A DNA stretch of 64,000 nucleotides from positions 2,679,394-2,743,393 of the forward strand of contig RPFO01000072.1 of the NCBI GenBank assembly GCA_009746045.1, given 5' to 3'. A model generated the notes under the pieces. It searched no databases, had not been told where the DNA came from, and was given only the letters and a program-made list of their open reading frames with translations. The DNA comes from Mesostigma viride. Taxonomy: Eukaryota; Streptophyta; Mesostigmatophyceae; Mesostigmatales; Mesostigmataceae. The first letter of the stretch is position 1, and each line of letters begins with the position of its first letter. Positions 1 to 11,954 of the stretch are shown one piece after another. A program made the position numbers and the translations under genes.

Positions 1-394
1 TGACCTTCTGGGCGCCAACCGCACCGGCCCGCGCGACGCGCCAAGACCCTTCCCCGGAGGACGCGCGAGCGGACGATTCCGACCGGGACGAACCGCCGCC
101 GTGCGCCACGCGCAACGGACCCTTCCCCGTGAACACCGTGGAAGCTCTCCGAGCGTGAGATACTTGGAAATTTCGTCACGTTCGTATCGAAAATGAAATT
201 TCTGACAAATTTGTCAGCTCGGACAGAACCACAATGAATTTCCAGGTAAATAGGTGTACGTTTATTCCAAACAACCACAATGAATTTCAGCATACCATTC
301 GATACAACAATGATATTTCGGCGTCGCATACTTGGAAATTTCGTTACGTTCGTATCGCCAGTGAAATTCTGACAAATTTTATCCTGAACTATTT

Positions 395-640
395 CGCATC
401 ATAACATGACTCCGTTGGGAGATCATCATGTAGCACTGGCTAACATATTCCCTTGCTGGATGGATGGAGGTAGGTGAAGACTTAAACCTTTTTGAATGAC
501 CTTATTTGTCTAATTGTAATTGCCTAGCACAGTCTACCTAGAGGAGGGCCCTGATTGGCACAATTGTGGCCATGTACGTAATTATGCTACATGTCGTACA
601 TGATCTCCCAACTAGTCATGTTATAATTTAATTTCATTTT
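395..640. repeat. Inverted-terminus segment with SINE/LINE-like tail (copy A)
   Basis: The left end (395-434, with CATGACTCCGTTGGGAGATC) is an imperfect inverted copy of the right end (587-632, with GATCTCCCAACTAGTCATG). About 150 bp lie between them. The right end runs into an AATTTAATTTCATTTTAAT-like tail. The same end-plus-tail arrangement closes the 3' flank of the L1-like element near 33410-33461 (CTCCCAACGGAGTTATGTTA, then repeated CAATT). The segment is present in copies B, C and D and not seen in E. It could be a short non-autonomous element sharing a LINE 3' tail. Confidence 0.5.
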
Positions 641-987
641 AATGCTAGCATGTCTTGTTGCATGCCCTCAAAGCTAAAATTGTTTATCACATGCAGAGAG
701 AGCCCGCACAATGAATTTCAGCGTACCATTCATTAATTAATTATACCATGCGATATACTTTACAGATATTTCGCTGTCAAATACTTCGAAATTTGGGTAC
801 TGCTTTTTGCAAGCCAGCCATAAGGACCAAACACTCCCATGCAAACTCCCATTTTCATCATTAATTAATATTCATTGAGTGGCAATCCTTTCATTCCTTT
901 GTTCACACATGCACCATCCGTCATTCCCATTATTAAATTGAAAAAATTAAATCATAGCATGACTCCGTGGTGCCCACTATGACTTCA

Positions 988-2310
988 TGGGGGGGGGCTG
1001 GCATGCTTGTGTGGGTGTGGGGGGGCCTCGCATGCGTGCGTGGGTGTGGGGGGGGCTCGCATGCGTGCGTGGGTGTGGGGGGGAGTGGCATGCATGCGTG
1101 GGTGTGGTGGGGGGCTGCCATGCATGCGTGGGGTTAGGGGGTGGCTGGCACGCGTGTGTGGGTTCGTGGGGTGGCTGCCATGCGTGCGTGGGTGTGTGGG
1201 GTGGCTGGCATGTGTACGTGGGTGTGGGGGGTGGCTGGCATGCATAAGTGGGTTTGTGATGGGCTGGCATGTGTGCGTGGGTTGGTGGGGTGGCTGGCAT
1301 GCATGCGTGCATGTGGGGGGTCGCTGGCATGCATGCGTGGGTTTGTGGGGTAGCTGGCATGCAGGCGTGGGTGTGGGAGGGGCTGGCATGCATGCGTGGG
1401 TGTGGGGGATGGCTGGCATGCATGCCTGCATGTGGGGTGGGGCTGGCATGCGTGCGTGGGTGTGTGGGGGGGCTCGCATGCGTGCGTGGGTGTGTGGGGG
1501 GCTCGCATGCGTGCGTGGGTGTGGGGGGGGAGTGGCATGCATGCGTGGGTGTGGTGGGGGGCTGCCATGCATGCGTGGGGTTAGGGGGGGCTGGCACGCG
1601 TGTGTGGGTTCGTGGGGTGGCTGCCATGCGTGCGTGGGTGTGTGGGGTGGCCGGCATGCCGTACGTGGGGTGGGGGGTGGCTGGCATGCATAAGTGGGTT
1701 TGTGATGGGCTGGCATGCGTGCGTGGGTTGGTGGGGTGGCTTGCATGCATGCGTGCATGTGGGGGGTCGCTGGCATGCATGCGTGGGTTTGTGGGGTAGC
1801 TGGCATGCGGGCGTGGGTGTGGGAGGGGCTGGCATGCATGCGTGGGTGTGGGGGGTGGCTGGCATGCATGCCTGCATGTGGGGTAGGGCTGGCATGCGTG
1901 CGTGGGTGTGGGGGGGGCTGCCATGCGTGTGTCGGGGGGCTGGCATGCGTGGGTGGTTGGGGGGGAGTGGCATGCATGCGTGGGTGTGGTGGGGAGCTGC
2001 CATGCATGCGTGGTTTTAAGGGGGGGCTGGCACGCGTGCGTGGGTTCGTGGGGTGGCTGCCATGCGTGCGTGGGGGTGGGGGTGGCTGGCATGCGTAAGT
2101 GGCTGTGGGGGTTGCTGGAATGCATAAGTGGGTTGTGGGGTGGCTGGCATGCGTGCGTGGGTGTGGGGGTGGCTGGCATGCGTGCGTGGATTGGTGGGGT
2201 GGCTGGCATGCATGCGGGCATGTGGGGGGTGGCTGGAATCCATGCGTGGGTTTGTGGGGTATAGCTAACATGTGTGCGTGGGTGTGGGAGGGGCTGGCAT
2301 GCATGCGTTG
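988..2310 (+). repeat. G-rich minisatellite in copy A (~29 bp unit)
   Basis: About 45 degenerate units of roughly 27-31 bp. The core is GGCTGGCATGCATGCGTGG followed by GTGTGGGGGG. Variants include GCTGCCATGC, GCTCGCATGC, GGCACGCGTGTG and CATAAGTGGG. Unit lengths drift through changes in G-run length. Long open frames on both strands (Met-Pro-Ala-Thr-Pro-type on minus, Gly-Trp-His-Ala-type on plus) arise because units rarely contain stops; they are not genes. Runs of five to nine G next to alternating TGCATGCGTG make it rich in potential G-quadruplex and Z-DNA sequence. Confidence 0.92.
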
Positions 2311-2774
2311 GTTGACATGCCATGGATGAAAAACGCCAAGAAGAGTATATGGCCCCGCTGCCACCAAAAATCACCTGGTTGATCAACCAAGGGGATAGCC
2401 TGCACAGTGAGACACAAACACAGCAGACCCAGCAAAGCAAAATTCAGGTTGTAAGCGAGTGGAGATTACTTTTGACATGCTTGATGAAGAAATATATAAC
2501 ACACCTTCTATTGTCACACCTTCTATAAACAAATGGTTGATTGATCACCTTATACACCACGTAAACATGCTACCAGACGCGCTCTTCAGTCCAGTCAAAA
2601 TCCACGTGCGAAGCAAGTCAGCTTACGCAGAAAGCACCATGAATGTCAGCCAGTACAGCAGTAAATGACGCCCCAAACCCGTGACCAGGCAAGCATCCAG
2701 AGGGGCTTTCACCGCCCAGTATATTCCAGAAAAAAGCATCACAGATCCTTGGGCAACGGACGTTCACACAGGAC

Positions 2775-3155
2775 ATGCGAAGGACCATGAAGATGGCGTC
2801 CTGCACGGCTAAGAAAATAAAACGCAGACCCTTGCTACGCTATGTCTTTGCTGCGACTAGGTGGATTCGGCGAAATGGAAAGAACGCAACCATGAAAATG
2901 CATCAGAAAGAGAGCAGGTACTACCCCGGTCATCGAAACAAACGCCTCACCATCGGCATCGCCGGTTACGTCCCGTGGCAAAAAATCCAGCGTTCTTTCC
3001 AATATGATGTGGCGACAGCAGAAGCTCGTTGGCCACACCCCAAGCCTTCCACGAACAGCAAACTGATTTCACTAGGCACCCAATACGTAAAGCAGTTAAG
3101 CATGATACTACAATACCTAAATCTACAACGACATTCCATTTCCAGGTCGCCATAG
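2775..3155 (+). other. Open frame of 126 codons inside copy A, probably not a gene
   Basis: A 126-codon frame with basic composition and no recognised domain. It is identical in copy B (6784-7164). In copy C (10681-11061) it differs by three residues, and all three base changes are amino-acid-changing. In copy D a one-base deletion near 14893 breaks it, and in copy E the corresponding DNA (about 18876-19250) is frame-shifted. That pattern fits neutral drift of repeat DNA better than selection on a protein. No intron, partner or start context supports it. Confidence 0.15.
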
Positions 3156-4047
3156 CGACACGGACCTCTCCCACGCAGGTATCACTCCGTTGACGCACCT
3201 CCAGCTCATAAAATTTCGCACTTGCTCTTCAAACATAAAATTTTGACGTATAAAACCATGGCTGCGCATTCCCCATCCCAATTTTCTAGCCTACGTTGCC
3301 TGCCATCGCCAGCCAGCACAAGGAAAATTGCTCGCGCAGCACGTCACTTTGTTTTTCGCCCCGAGCATGCCGCACGCTTTGCCAATAATTCCCAGTTCCC
3401 ACTGCCCAGCAAGACTTTTTTCCATGCGATTATACCATGCGATATACTTTAGAGATATTTCGGTGGAAGATACTTGGAAATTTCGTTACGTTCGTATTTC
3501 CATTGAAAATGTGCCAAATTTCGGCCTGAACTATTTCACCCCACCCTGACTGAACGCCAGTTCGGCTCTGAACCTTCCACCCGTCCTGCAAATTTGATCC
3601 ATCCGTTCAGAAAATCGCATTCCATTCACGTTGTGGCCCTAACCTCGAGCGCGTAATTCGAAACGGCGTGCACCGGTTGGTCCCCTTGTCCAAAGTGGTG
3701 CAACGGGAAACACTGAAAAGTTTGAGGAGAGATCCATTCGCCAGTAGCTTGTTTGACGTTTAAAAGAGTCAACGCGCCGTAATTCCTGAGGCCGCGCGGA
3801 TTGGCGAGACGCCCCACCTGCCCGCAAAAGTCTGAACATGTTCAGCGTTTCAGCACCCGTTCAGACTTCCTGAGACTCGATCTCCAAGGTTTGGGGATTT
3901 TCTTTGTACTACGCCGATTGGCCATCTCGCAACGGTCCTGGACGTCGTCCGCTCCCGCGCTAGGGGCGCGGGGGACGGCCCCACCTTCGGCCTACGGCCG
4001 CGGCCAAAGTTTTCGGGCGTCATAAATCGTAGTTACTAGTAGGGGAC

Positions 4048-7000
4048 AAGAAAAAAGTGGGGGAGGGGGGGCTATCGCCCCCCCTCCCCGACTTGAGAGG
4101 ACGTGACTCGCCGCTAGCGGCCCAGAGGCCGATAGTCGACCTTCTGGGCGCCAACCGCACCGGCCCGCGCGACGCGCCAAGACCCTTCCACGGAGGACGC
4201 GCGAGCGGACGATTCCGACCGGGACGAACCGCCTCCGTGCGCCACTCGCAACGGACCCTTCCCCGTGAACACCGTGAAAGCTCTCCGAGCGTGAGATACT
4301 TGGAAATTTCGTCACGTTCGTATCGAAATTAAAAATTCTGACAAATTTTCAGCTCGGACTGAACCACAATGAAATAATTCTGACAAATTTTATCCTGAAC
4401 TATTTCGCATCATAACATGACTCCGTTGGGAGATCATCATGTAGCACTGGCTAACATATTCCCTTGCTGGATGGATGGAGGTAGGTGAAGAATTAAACCT
4501 TTTTGAATGACCTTATTTGTCTAATTGTAATTGCCTAGCACAGTCTACCTAGAGGAGGGCCCTGATTGGCACAATTGTGGCCATGTACGTAATTATGCTA
4601 CATGTCGTACATGATCTCCCAACTAGTCATGTTATAATTAATTTCATTTTAATGCTAGCATGTCTTGTTGCATGCCCTCAAAGCTAAAATTGTTTATCAC
4701 ATGCAGAGAGAGCCCGCACAATGAATTTCAGCGTACCATTCATTAATTAATTATACCATGCGATATACTTTACAGATATTTCGCTGTCAAATACTTCGAA
4801 ATTTGGGTACTGCTTTTTGCAAGCCAGCCATAAGGACCAAACACTCCCATGCAAACTCCCATTTTCATCATTAATTAATATTCATTGAGTGGCAATCCTT
4901 TCATTCCTTTGTTCACACATGCACCATCCGTCATTCCCATTATGAAATTGAAAAAATTAAATCATAGCATGACTCCGTGGTGCCCACTATGACTTCATGG
5001 GGGGGGGCTGGCATGCTTGCGTGGGTGTGGGGGGGCCTCGCATGCGTGCGTGGGTGTGGGGGGGCTCGCATGCGTGCGTGGGTGTGGGGGGGAGTGGCAT
5101 GCATGCGTGGGTGTGGTGGGGGGCTGCCATGCATAAGTGGGGTTAGGGGGGGGCTGGCACGCGTGTGTGGGTTCGTGGGGTGGCTGCCATGCGTGCGTGG
5201 GTGTGTGGGGTGGCTGGCATGCGTGCGTGGGTGTGGGGGGTGGCTGGCATGCATAAGTGGGTTTGTGATGGGCTGGCATGCGTGCGTGGGTTGGTGGGGT
5301 GGCTGGCATGCATGCGTGCATGTGGGGGGTCGCTGGCATGCATGCGTGGGTTTGTGGGGTAGCTGGCATGGGCGTGGGTGTGGGAGGGGCTGGCATGCAT
5401 GCGTGGGTGTGGGGGGTGGCTGGCATGCATGCCTGCATGTGGGGTGGGGCTGGCATGCGTGCGTGGGTGTGGGGGGGGCTCGCATGCGTGCGTGGGTGTG
5501 GGGGGGGCTCGCATGCGTGCGTGGGTGTGGGGGGGAGTGGCATGCATGCGTGGGTGTGGTGGGGGGCTGCCATGCATGCGTGGGGTTAGGGGGGGGCTGG
5601 CACGCGTGTGTGGGTTGGTGGGGTGGCTGCCATGCGTGCGTGGGTGTGTGGGGTGGCTGGCATGCGTACGTGGGTGTGGGGGGTGGCTGGCATGCATAAG
5701 TGGGTTTGTGATGGGCTGGCATGCGTGCGTGGGTTGGTGGGGTGGCTGGCATGCATGCGTGCATGTGGGGGGTCGCTGGCATGCATGCGTGGGTTTGTGG
5801 GGTAGCTGGCATGCGGGCGTGGGTGTGGGAGGGGCTGGCATGCATGCGTGGGTGTGGGGGGTGGCTGGCATGCATGCCTGCATGTGGGGTAGGGCTGGCA
5901 TGCGTGCGTGGGTGTGGGGGGGGCTGCCACGCGTGTGTCGGGGGGCTGGCATGCGTGGGTGGTTGGCGGGGGGAGTGGCATGCATGCGTGGGTGTGGTGG
6001 GGAGCTGCCATGCATGCGTGGTTTTAAGGGGGGGCTGGCACGCGTGCGTGGGTTCGTGGGGTGGCTGCCATGCGTGCGTGGGGGTGGGGGGTGGCTGGCA
6101 TGCGTAAGTGGCTGTGGGGGTTGCTGGAATGCATAAGTGGGTTGTGGGGTGGCTGGCATGCGTGCGTGGGTGTGGGGGTGGCTGGCATGCGTGCGTGGAT
6201 TGGTGGGGTGGCTGGCATGCATGCGGGCATGTGGGGGGTGGCTGGAATCCATGCGTGGGTTTGTGGGGTATAGCTAACATGTGTGCGTGGGTGTGGGAGG
6301 GGCTGGCATGCATGCGTTGGTTGACATGCCATGGATGAAAAACGCCAAGAAGAGTATATGGCCCCGCTGCCACCAAAAATCACCTGGTTGATCAACCAAG
6401 GGGATAGCCTGCACAGTGAGACACAAACACAGCAGACCCAGCAAAGCAAAATTCAGGTTGTAAGCGAGTGGAGATTACTTTTGACATGCTTGATGAAGAA
6501 ATATATAACACACCTTCTATTGTCACACCTTCTATAAACAAATGGTTGATTGATCACCTTATACACCACGTAAACATGCTACCAGACGCGCTCTTCAGTC
6601 CAGTCAAAATCCACGTGCGAAGCAAGTCAGCTTACGCAGAAAGCACCATGAATGTCAGCCAGTACAGCAGTAAATGACGCCCCAAACCCGTGACCAGGCA
6701 AGCATCCAGAGGGGCTTTCACCGCCCAGTATATTCCAGAAAAAAGCATCACAGATCCTTGGGCAACGGACGTTCACACAGGACATGCGAAGGACCATGAA
6801 GATGGCGTCCTGCACGGCTAAGAAAATAAAACGCAGACCCTTGCTACGCTATGTCTTTGCTGCGACTAGGTGGATTCGGCGAAATGGAAAGAACGCAACC
6901 ATGAAAATGCATCAGAAAGAGAGCAGGTACTACCCCGGTCATCGAAACAAACGCCTCACCATCGGCATCGCCGGTTACGTCCCGTGGCAAAAAATCCAGC

Positions 7001-7926
7001 GTTCTTTCCAATATGATGTGGCGACAGCAGAAGCTCGTTGGCCACACCCCAAGCCTTCCACGAACAGCAAACTGATTTCACTAGGCACCCAATACGTAAA
7101 GCAGTTAAGCATGATACTACAATACCTAAATCTACAACGACATTCCATTTCCAGGTCGCCATAGCGACACGGACCTCTCCCACGCAGGTATCACTCCGTT
7201 GACGCACCTCCAGCTCATAAAATTTCGCACTTGCTCTTCAAACATAAAATTTTGACGTATAAAACCATGGCTGCGCATTCCCCATCCCAATTTTCTAGCC
7301 TACGTTGCCTGCCATCGCCAGCCAGCACAAGGAAAATTGCTCGCGCAGCACGTCACTTTGTTTTTCGCCCCGAGCATGCCGCACGCTTTGCCAATAATTC
7401 CCAGTTCCCACTGCTATTTCGCCCCACCCTGACTGAACGCCAGTTCGGCTCTGAACCTTCCAACCGTCCTGCAAATTTGATCCATCCGTTCAGAAAATCG
7501 CATTCCATTGACGTTGTGGCCCTAACCTCGAGCGCGTTATTCAAAACGGCGTGCACCGGTTGGTCCCCTTGTCCAAAGTGGTGCAACGGGAAACTGTGGA
7601 AAGTTTAGGAGAGATCCATTCGCGCCAAACGTTTGACGTTAAATTAGTCAACGCGCCGTTCCGTCCTGAGGCCGCGCGGATTGGCGAGACGCCCCACCTG
7701 CCCGCAAAACCCTGAACGTGTTCAGCGTTTCAGCACCCGTTCAGGAGATGTGAGACTCGATCTCCAAGGCTTGGGGATTTTCTTTGTACTCGCCGATTGG
7801 CCATCTCGCTACGGTCCTGGACGTCGTCCGCTCCCGCGCTAGGGGGCGCGGGGGACGGCCCCACCTTCGGCCTACGGCCTCGGCCAAAGTTTTCGGGCGT
7901 CGTAAATCGTAGTTACAGTAGGGGAC
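4048..7926. repeat. 4-kb tandem unit, copy B
   Basis: Nearly identical to copy A at an offset of about 4009-4136 bases depending on indels. It lacks ~120 bp present in A and C between the sequence ending TTCCCACTGC (7413) and CTATTTCGCC, and it also lacks part of the AT-rich block after 4370. The start holds a perfect hairpin at 4060-4089: 12-bp arms of GGGGAGGGGGGG and its complement around CTATCG. The end reads GTTACAGTAGGGGAC instead of GTTACTAGTAGGGGAC. Confidence 0.9.
4997..6320 (+). repeat. G-rich minisatellite in copy B
   Basis: The same ~29 bp units in the same variant order as copy A over most of its length, so whole 4 kb units were duplicated with the minisatellite already inside. 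Local differences include loss of a few bases near 5369 and substitution of some CATGCATGCG units by CATAAGTGGGG. Confidence 0.92.
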
Positions 7927-10900
7927 AAGAAAAAAGTGGGGGAGGGGGGGCTATCGCCCCCCTCCCCGACTTGAGAGGACGTGACTCGCCGCTAGCGGCC
8001 CAGAGGCCGATAGTCGACCTTCTGGGCGCCAACCGCACCGGCCCGCGCGACGCGCCAAGACCCTTCCACGGAGGACGCGCGAGCGGACGATTCCGACCGG
8101 GACGAACCGCCGCCGTGCGCCACGCGCAACGGACCCTTCCCCGTGAACACCGTGGAAGCTCTCCGAGCGTGAGATACTTGGAAATTTCGTCACGTTCGTA
8201 TCGAAAATGAAATTTCTGACAAATTTGTCAGCTCGGACAGAACCACAATGAATTTCAGCATACCATTCGATACAACAATGATATTTCGGCGTCGGATACT
8301 TGGAAATTTCGTTACGTTCGTATCGCCAGTGAAATTCTGACAAATTTTATCCTGAACTATTTCGCATCATAACATGACTCCGTTGGGAGATCATCATGTA
8401 GCACTGGCTAACATATTCCCTTGCTGGATGGATGGAGGTAGGTGAAGAATTAAACCTTTTTGAATGACCTTATTTGTCTAATTGTAATTGCCTAGCACAG
8501 TCTACCTAGAGAGGGCCCTGATTGGCACAATTGTGGCCATGTACGTAATTATGCTACATGTCGTACATGATCTCCCAACTAGTCATGTTATAATTTAATT
8601 TCATTTTAATGCTAGCATGTCTTGTTGCATGCCCTCAAAGCTAAAATTGTTTATCACATGCAGAGAGAGCCCGCACAATGAATTTCAGCGTACCATTCAT
8701 TAATTAATTATACCATGCGATATACTTTACAGATATTTCGCTGTCAAATACTTCGAAATTTGGGTACTGCTTTTTGCAAGCCAGCCATAAGGACCAAACA
8801 CTCCCATGCAAACTCCCATTTTCATCATTAATTAATATTCATTGAGTGGCAATCCTTTCATTCCTTTGTTCACACATGCACCATCCGTCATTCCCATTAT
8901 TAAATTGAAAAAATTAAATCATAGCATGACTCCGTGGTGCCCACTATGACTTCATGGGGGGGGCTGGCATGCTTGCGTGGGTGTGGGGGGGCCTCGCATG
9001 CGTGCGTGGGTGTGGGGGGGGCTCGCATGCGTGCGTGGGTGTGGGGGGGAGTGGCATGCATGCGTGGGTGTGGTGGGTGGCTGGCATGCATAAGTGGGGT
9101 TAGGGGGGGCTGGCACGCGTGTGTGGGTTCGTGGGGTGGCTGCCATGCGTGCGTGGGTGTGTGGGGTGGCTGGCATGCGTACGTGGGTGTGGGGGGTGGC
9201 TGGCATGCATAAGTGGGTTTGTGATGGGCTGGCATGCGTGCGTGGGTTGGTGGGGTGGCTGGCATGCATGCGTGCATGTGGGGGGTCGCTGGCATGCATG
9301 CGTGGGTTTGTGGGGTAGCTGGCATGCAGGCGTGGGTGTGGGAGGGGCTGGCATGCATGCGTGGGTGTGGGGGGTGGCTGGCATGCATGCCTGCATGTGG
9401 GGTGGGGCTGGCATGCGTGCGTGGGTGTGGGGGGGCTCGCATGCGTGCGTGGGTGTGTGGGGGGGCTCGCATGCGTGCGTGGGTGTGGGGGGGAGTGGCA
9501 TGCATGCGTGGGTGTGGTGGGGGGCTGCCATGCATGCGTGGGGTTAGGGGGGGGCTGGCACGCGTGTGTGGGTTGGTGGGGTGGCTGCCATGCGTGCGTG
9601 GGTGTGTGGGGTGGCTGGCATGCGTACGTGGGTGTGGGGGGTGGCTGGCATGCATAAGTGGGTTTGTGATGGGCTGGCATGCGTGCGTGGGTTGGTGGGG
9701 TAGCTGGCATGCGGGCGTGGGTGTGGGAGGGGCTGGCATGCATGCGTGGGTGTGGGGGGTGGCTGGCATGCATGCCTGCATGTGGGGTAGGGCTGGCATG
9801 CGTGCGTGGGTGTGGGGGGGGCTGCCATGCGTGTGTCGGGGGGCTGGCATGCGTGGGTGGTTGGCGGGGGGAGTGGCATGCATGCGTGGGTGTGGTGGGG
9901 AGCTGCCATGCATGCGTGGTTTTAAGGGGGGCTGGCACGCGTGCGTGGGTTCGTGGGGTGGCTGCCATGCGTGCGTGGGGGTGGGGGGTGGCTGGCATGC
10001 GTAAGTGGCTGTGGGGGTTGCTGGAATGCATAAGTGGGTTGTGGGGTGGCTGGCATGCGTGCGTGGGTGTGGGGGTGGCTGGCATGCGTGCGTGGATTGG
10101 TGGGGTGGCTGGCATGCATGCGGGCATGTGGGGGGTGGCTGGAATCCATGCGTGGGTTTGTGGGGTATAGCTAACATGTGTGCGTGGGTGTGGGAGGGGC
10201 TGGCATGCATGCGTTGGTTGACATGCCATGGATGAAAAACGCCAAGAAGAGTATATGGCCCCGCTGCCACCAAAAATCACCTGGTTGATCAACCAAGGGG
10301 ATAGCCTGCACAGTGAGACACAAACACAGCAGACCCAGCAAAGCAAAATTCAGGTTGTAAGCGAGTGGAGATTACTTTTGACATGCTTGATGAAGAAATA
10401 TATAACACACCTTCTATTGTCACACCTTCTATAAACAAATGGTTGATTGATCACCTTATACACCACGTAAACATGCTACCAGACGCGCTCTTCAGTCCAG
10501 TCAAAATCCACGTGCGAAGCAAGTCAGCTTACGCAGAAAGCACCATGAATGTCAGCCAGTACAGCAGTAAATGACGCCCCAAACCCGTGACCAGGCAAGC
10601 ATCCAGAGGGGCTTTCACCGCCCAGTATATTCCAGAAAAAAGCATCACAGATCCTTGGGCAACGGACGTTCGCACAGGACATGCGAAGGACCATGAAGAT
10701 GGCGTCCTGCACGGCTAAGAAAATAAAACGCAGACCCTTGCTACGCTATGTCTTTGCTGCGACTAGGTGGATTCGGCGAAATGGAAAGAACGCAACCATG
10801 AAAATGCATCAGAAAGAGAGCAGGTACTACCCCGCTCATCGAAACAAACGCCTCACCATCGGCACCGCCGCTTACGTCCCGTGGCAAAAAATCCAGCGTT

Positions 10901-11954
10901 CTTTCCAATATGATGTGGCGACAGCAGAAGCTCGTTGGCCACACCCCAAGCCTTCCACGAACAGCAAACTGATTTCACTAGGCACCCAATACGTAAAGCA
11001 GTTAAGCATGATACTACAATACCTAAATCTACAACGACATTCCATTTCCAGGTCGCCATAGCGACACGGACCTCTCCCACGCAGGTATCACTCCGTTGAC
11101 GCACCTCCATCTCATAAAATTTCGCACTTGCTCTTCAAACATAAAATTTTGACGTATAAAACCATGGCTGCGCATTCCCCATCCCAATTTTCTAGCCTAC
11201 GTTGCCTGCCATCGCCAGCCAGCACAAGGAAAATTGCTCGCGCAGCACGTCACTTTGTTTTTCGCCCCGAGCATGCCGCACGCTTTGCCAATAATTCCCA
11301 GTTCCCACTGCCCAGCAAGACTTTTTTCCATGCGATTATACCATGCGATATACTTTAGAGATATTTCGGTGGAAGATACTTGGAAATTTCGTTACGTTCG
11401 TATTTCCATTGAAAATGTGCCAAATTTCGGCCTGAACTATTTCACCCCACCCTGACTGAACGCCAGTTCGGCTCTGAACCTTCCACCCGTCCTGCAAATT
11501 TGATCCATCCGTTCAGAAAATCGCATTCCATTCACGTTGTGGCCCTAACCTCGAGCGCGTTATTCGAAACGGCGTGCACCGGTTGGTCCCCTTGTCCAAA
11601 GTGGTGCAACGGGAAACTGGGAAAAGTTTGAGGAGAGATCCATTCGCCAAGAATTTGTTTGACGTTTAAAAGAGTCAACGCGCCGTAATTCCTGAGGCCG
11701 CGCGGATTGGCGAGACGCCCCACCTGCCCGCAAAAGTCTGAACATGTTCAGCGTTTCAGCACCCGTTCAGACTTCCTGAGACTCGATCTCCAAGGTTTGG
11801 GGATTTTCTTTGTACTACGGCGATTGGCCATCTCGCTACGGTCCTGGACGTCGTCCGCTCCCGCGCTAGGGGGCGCGGGGGACGGCCCCACCTTCGGCCT
11901 ACGGCCTCGGCCAAAGTTTTCGGGCTTCATAAATCGTAGTTACTAGTAGGGGAC
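7927..11954. repeat. 4-kb tandem unit, copy C
   Basis: Near-identical to A and B. It keeps the ~120 bp segment lost in B (about 11311-11440) and lacks the 43-bp insertion seen in A. Its minisatellite is shorter because a few units are missing around 9690-9715. The junction hairpin (G-run, CTATCG, C-run) is conserved at its start. Confidence 0.9.
8954..10215 (+). repeat. G-rich minisatellite in copy C
   Basis: Same family and variant order as in A and B. It is about 60-100 bp shorter because of an internal deletion after the unit containing GTGATGGGCTGGCATGCGTG (about 9665-9715). No gene. Confidence 0.92.

Larger units (their letters stand above)
1..4047. repeat. 4-kb tandem unit, copy A (left-truncated by window)
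   Basis: First of five head-to-tail copies. The opening bases match copy B from 4137, so the left end is cut by the window edge. The order is: GC-rich block (1-160), AT-rich block (160-985), G-rich minisatellite (988-2310), a ~0.9 kb segment from 2322, another AT-rich stretch, and a GC-rich end closing with TAGTTACTAGTAGGGGAC. Compared with copies C and D it carries a 43-bp insertion near 247-290, bounded by two copies of AACCACAATGAATTTC. No recognisable protein family is encoded. It could be a long satellite or a tandemly amplified non-autonomous transposon. Confidence 0.9.

Noticed and set aside
977-2440. Long Pro/His/Ala/Thr-rich minus frames and Gly/Trp/Cys-rich plus frames in the G-rich minisatellites (also in copies B-E)
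   Set aside because: They follow the repeat unit on both strands, differ by copy because of G-run length changes, and show no domain or conserved start.
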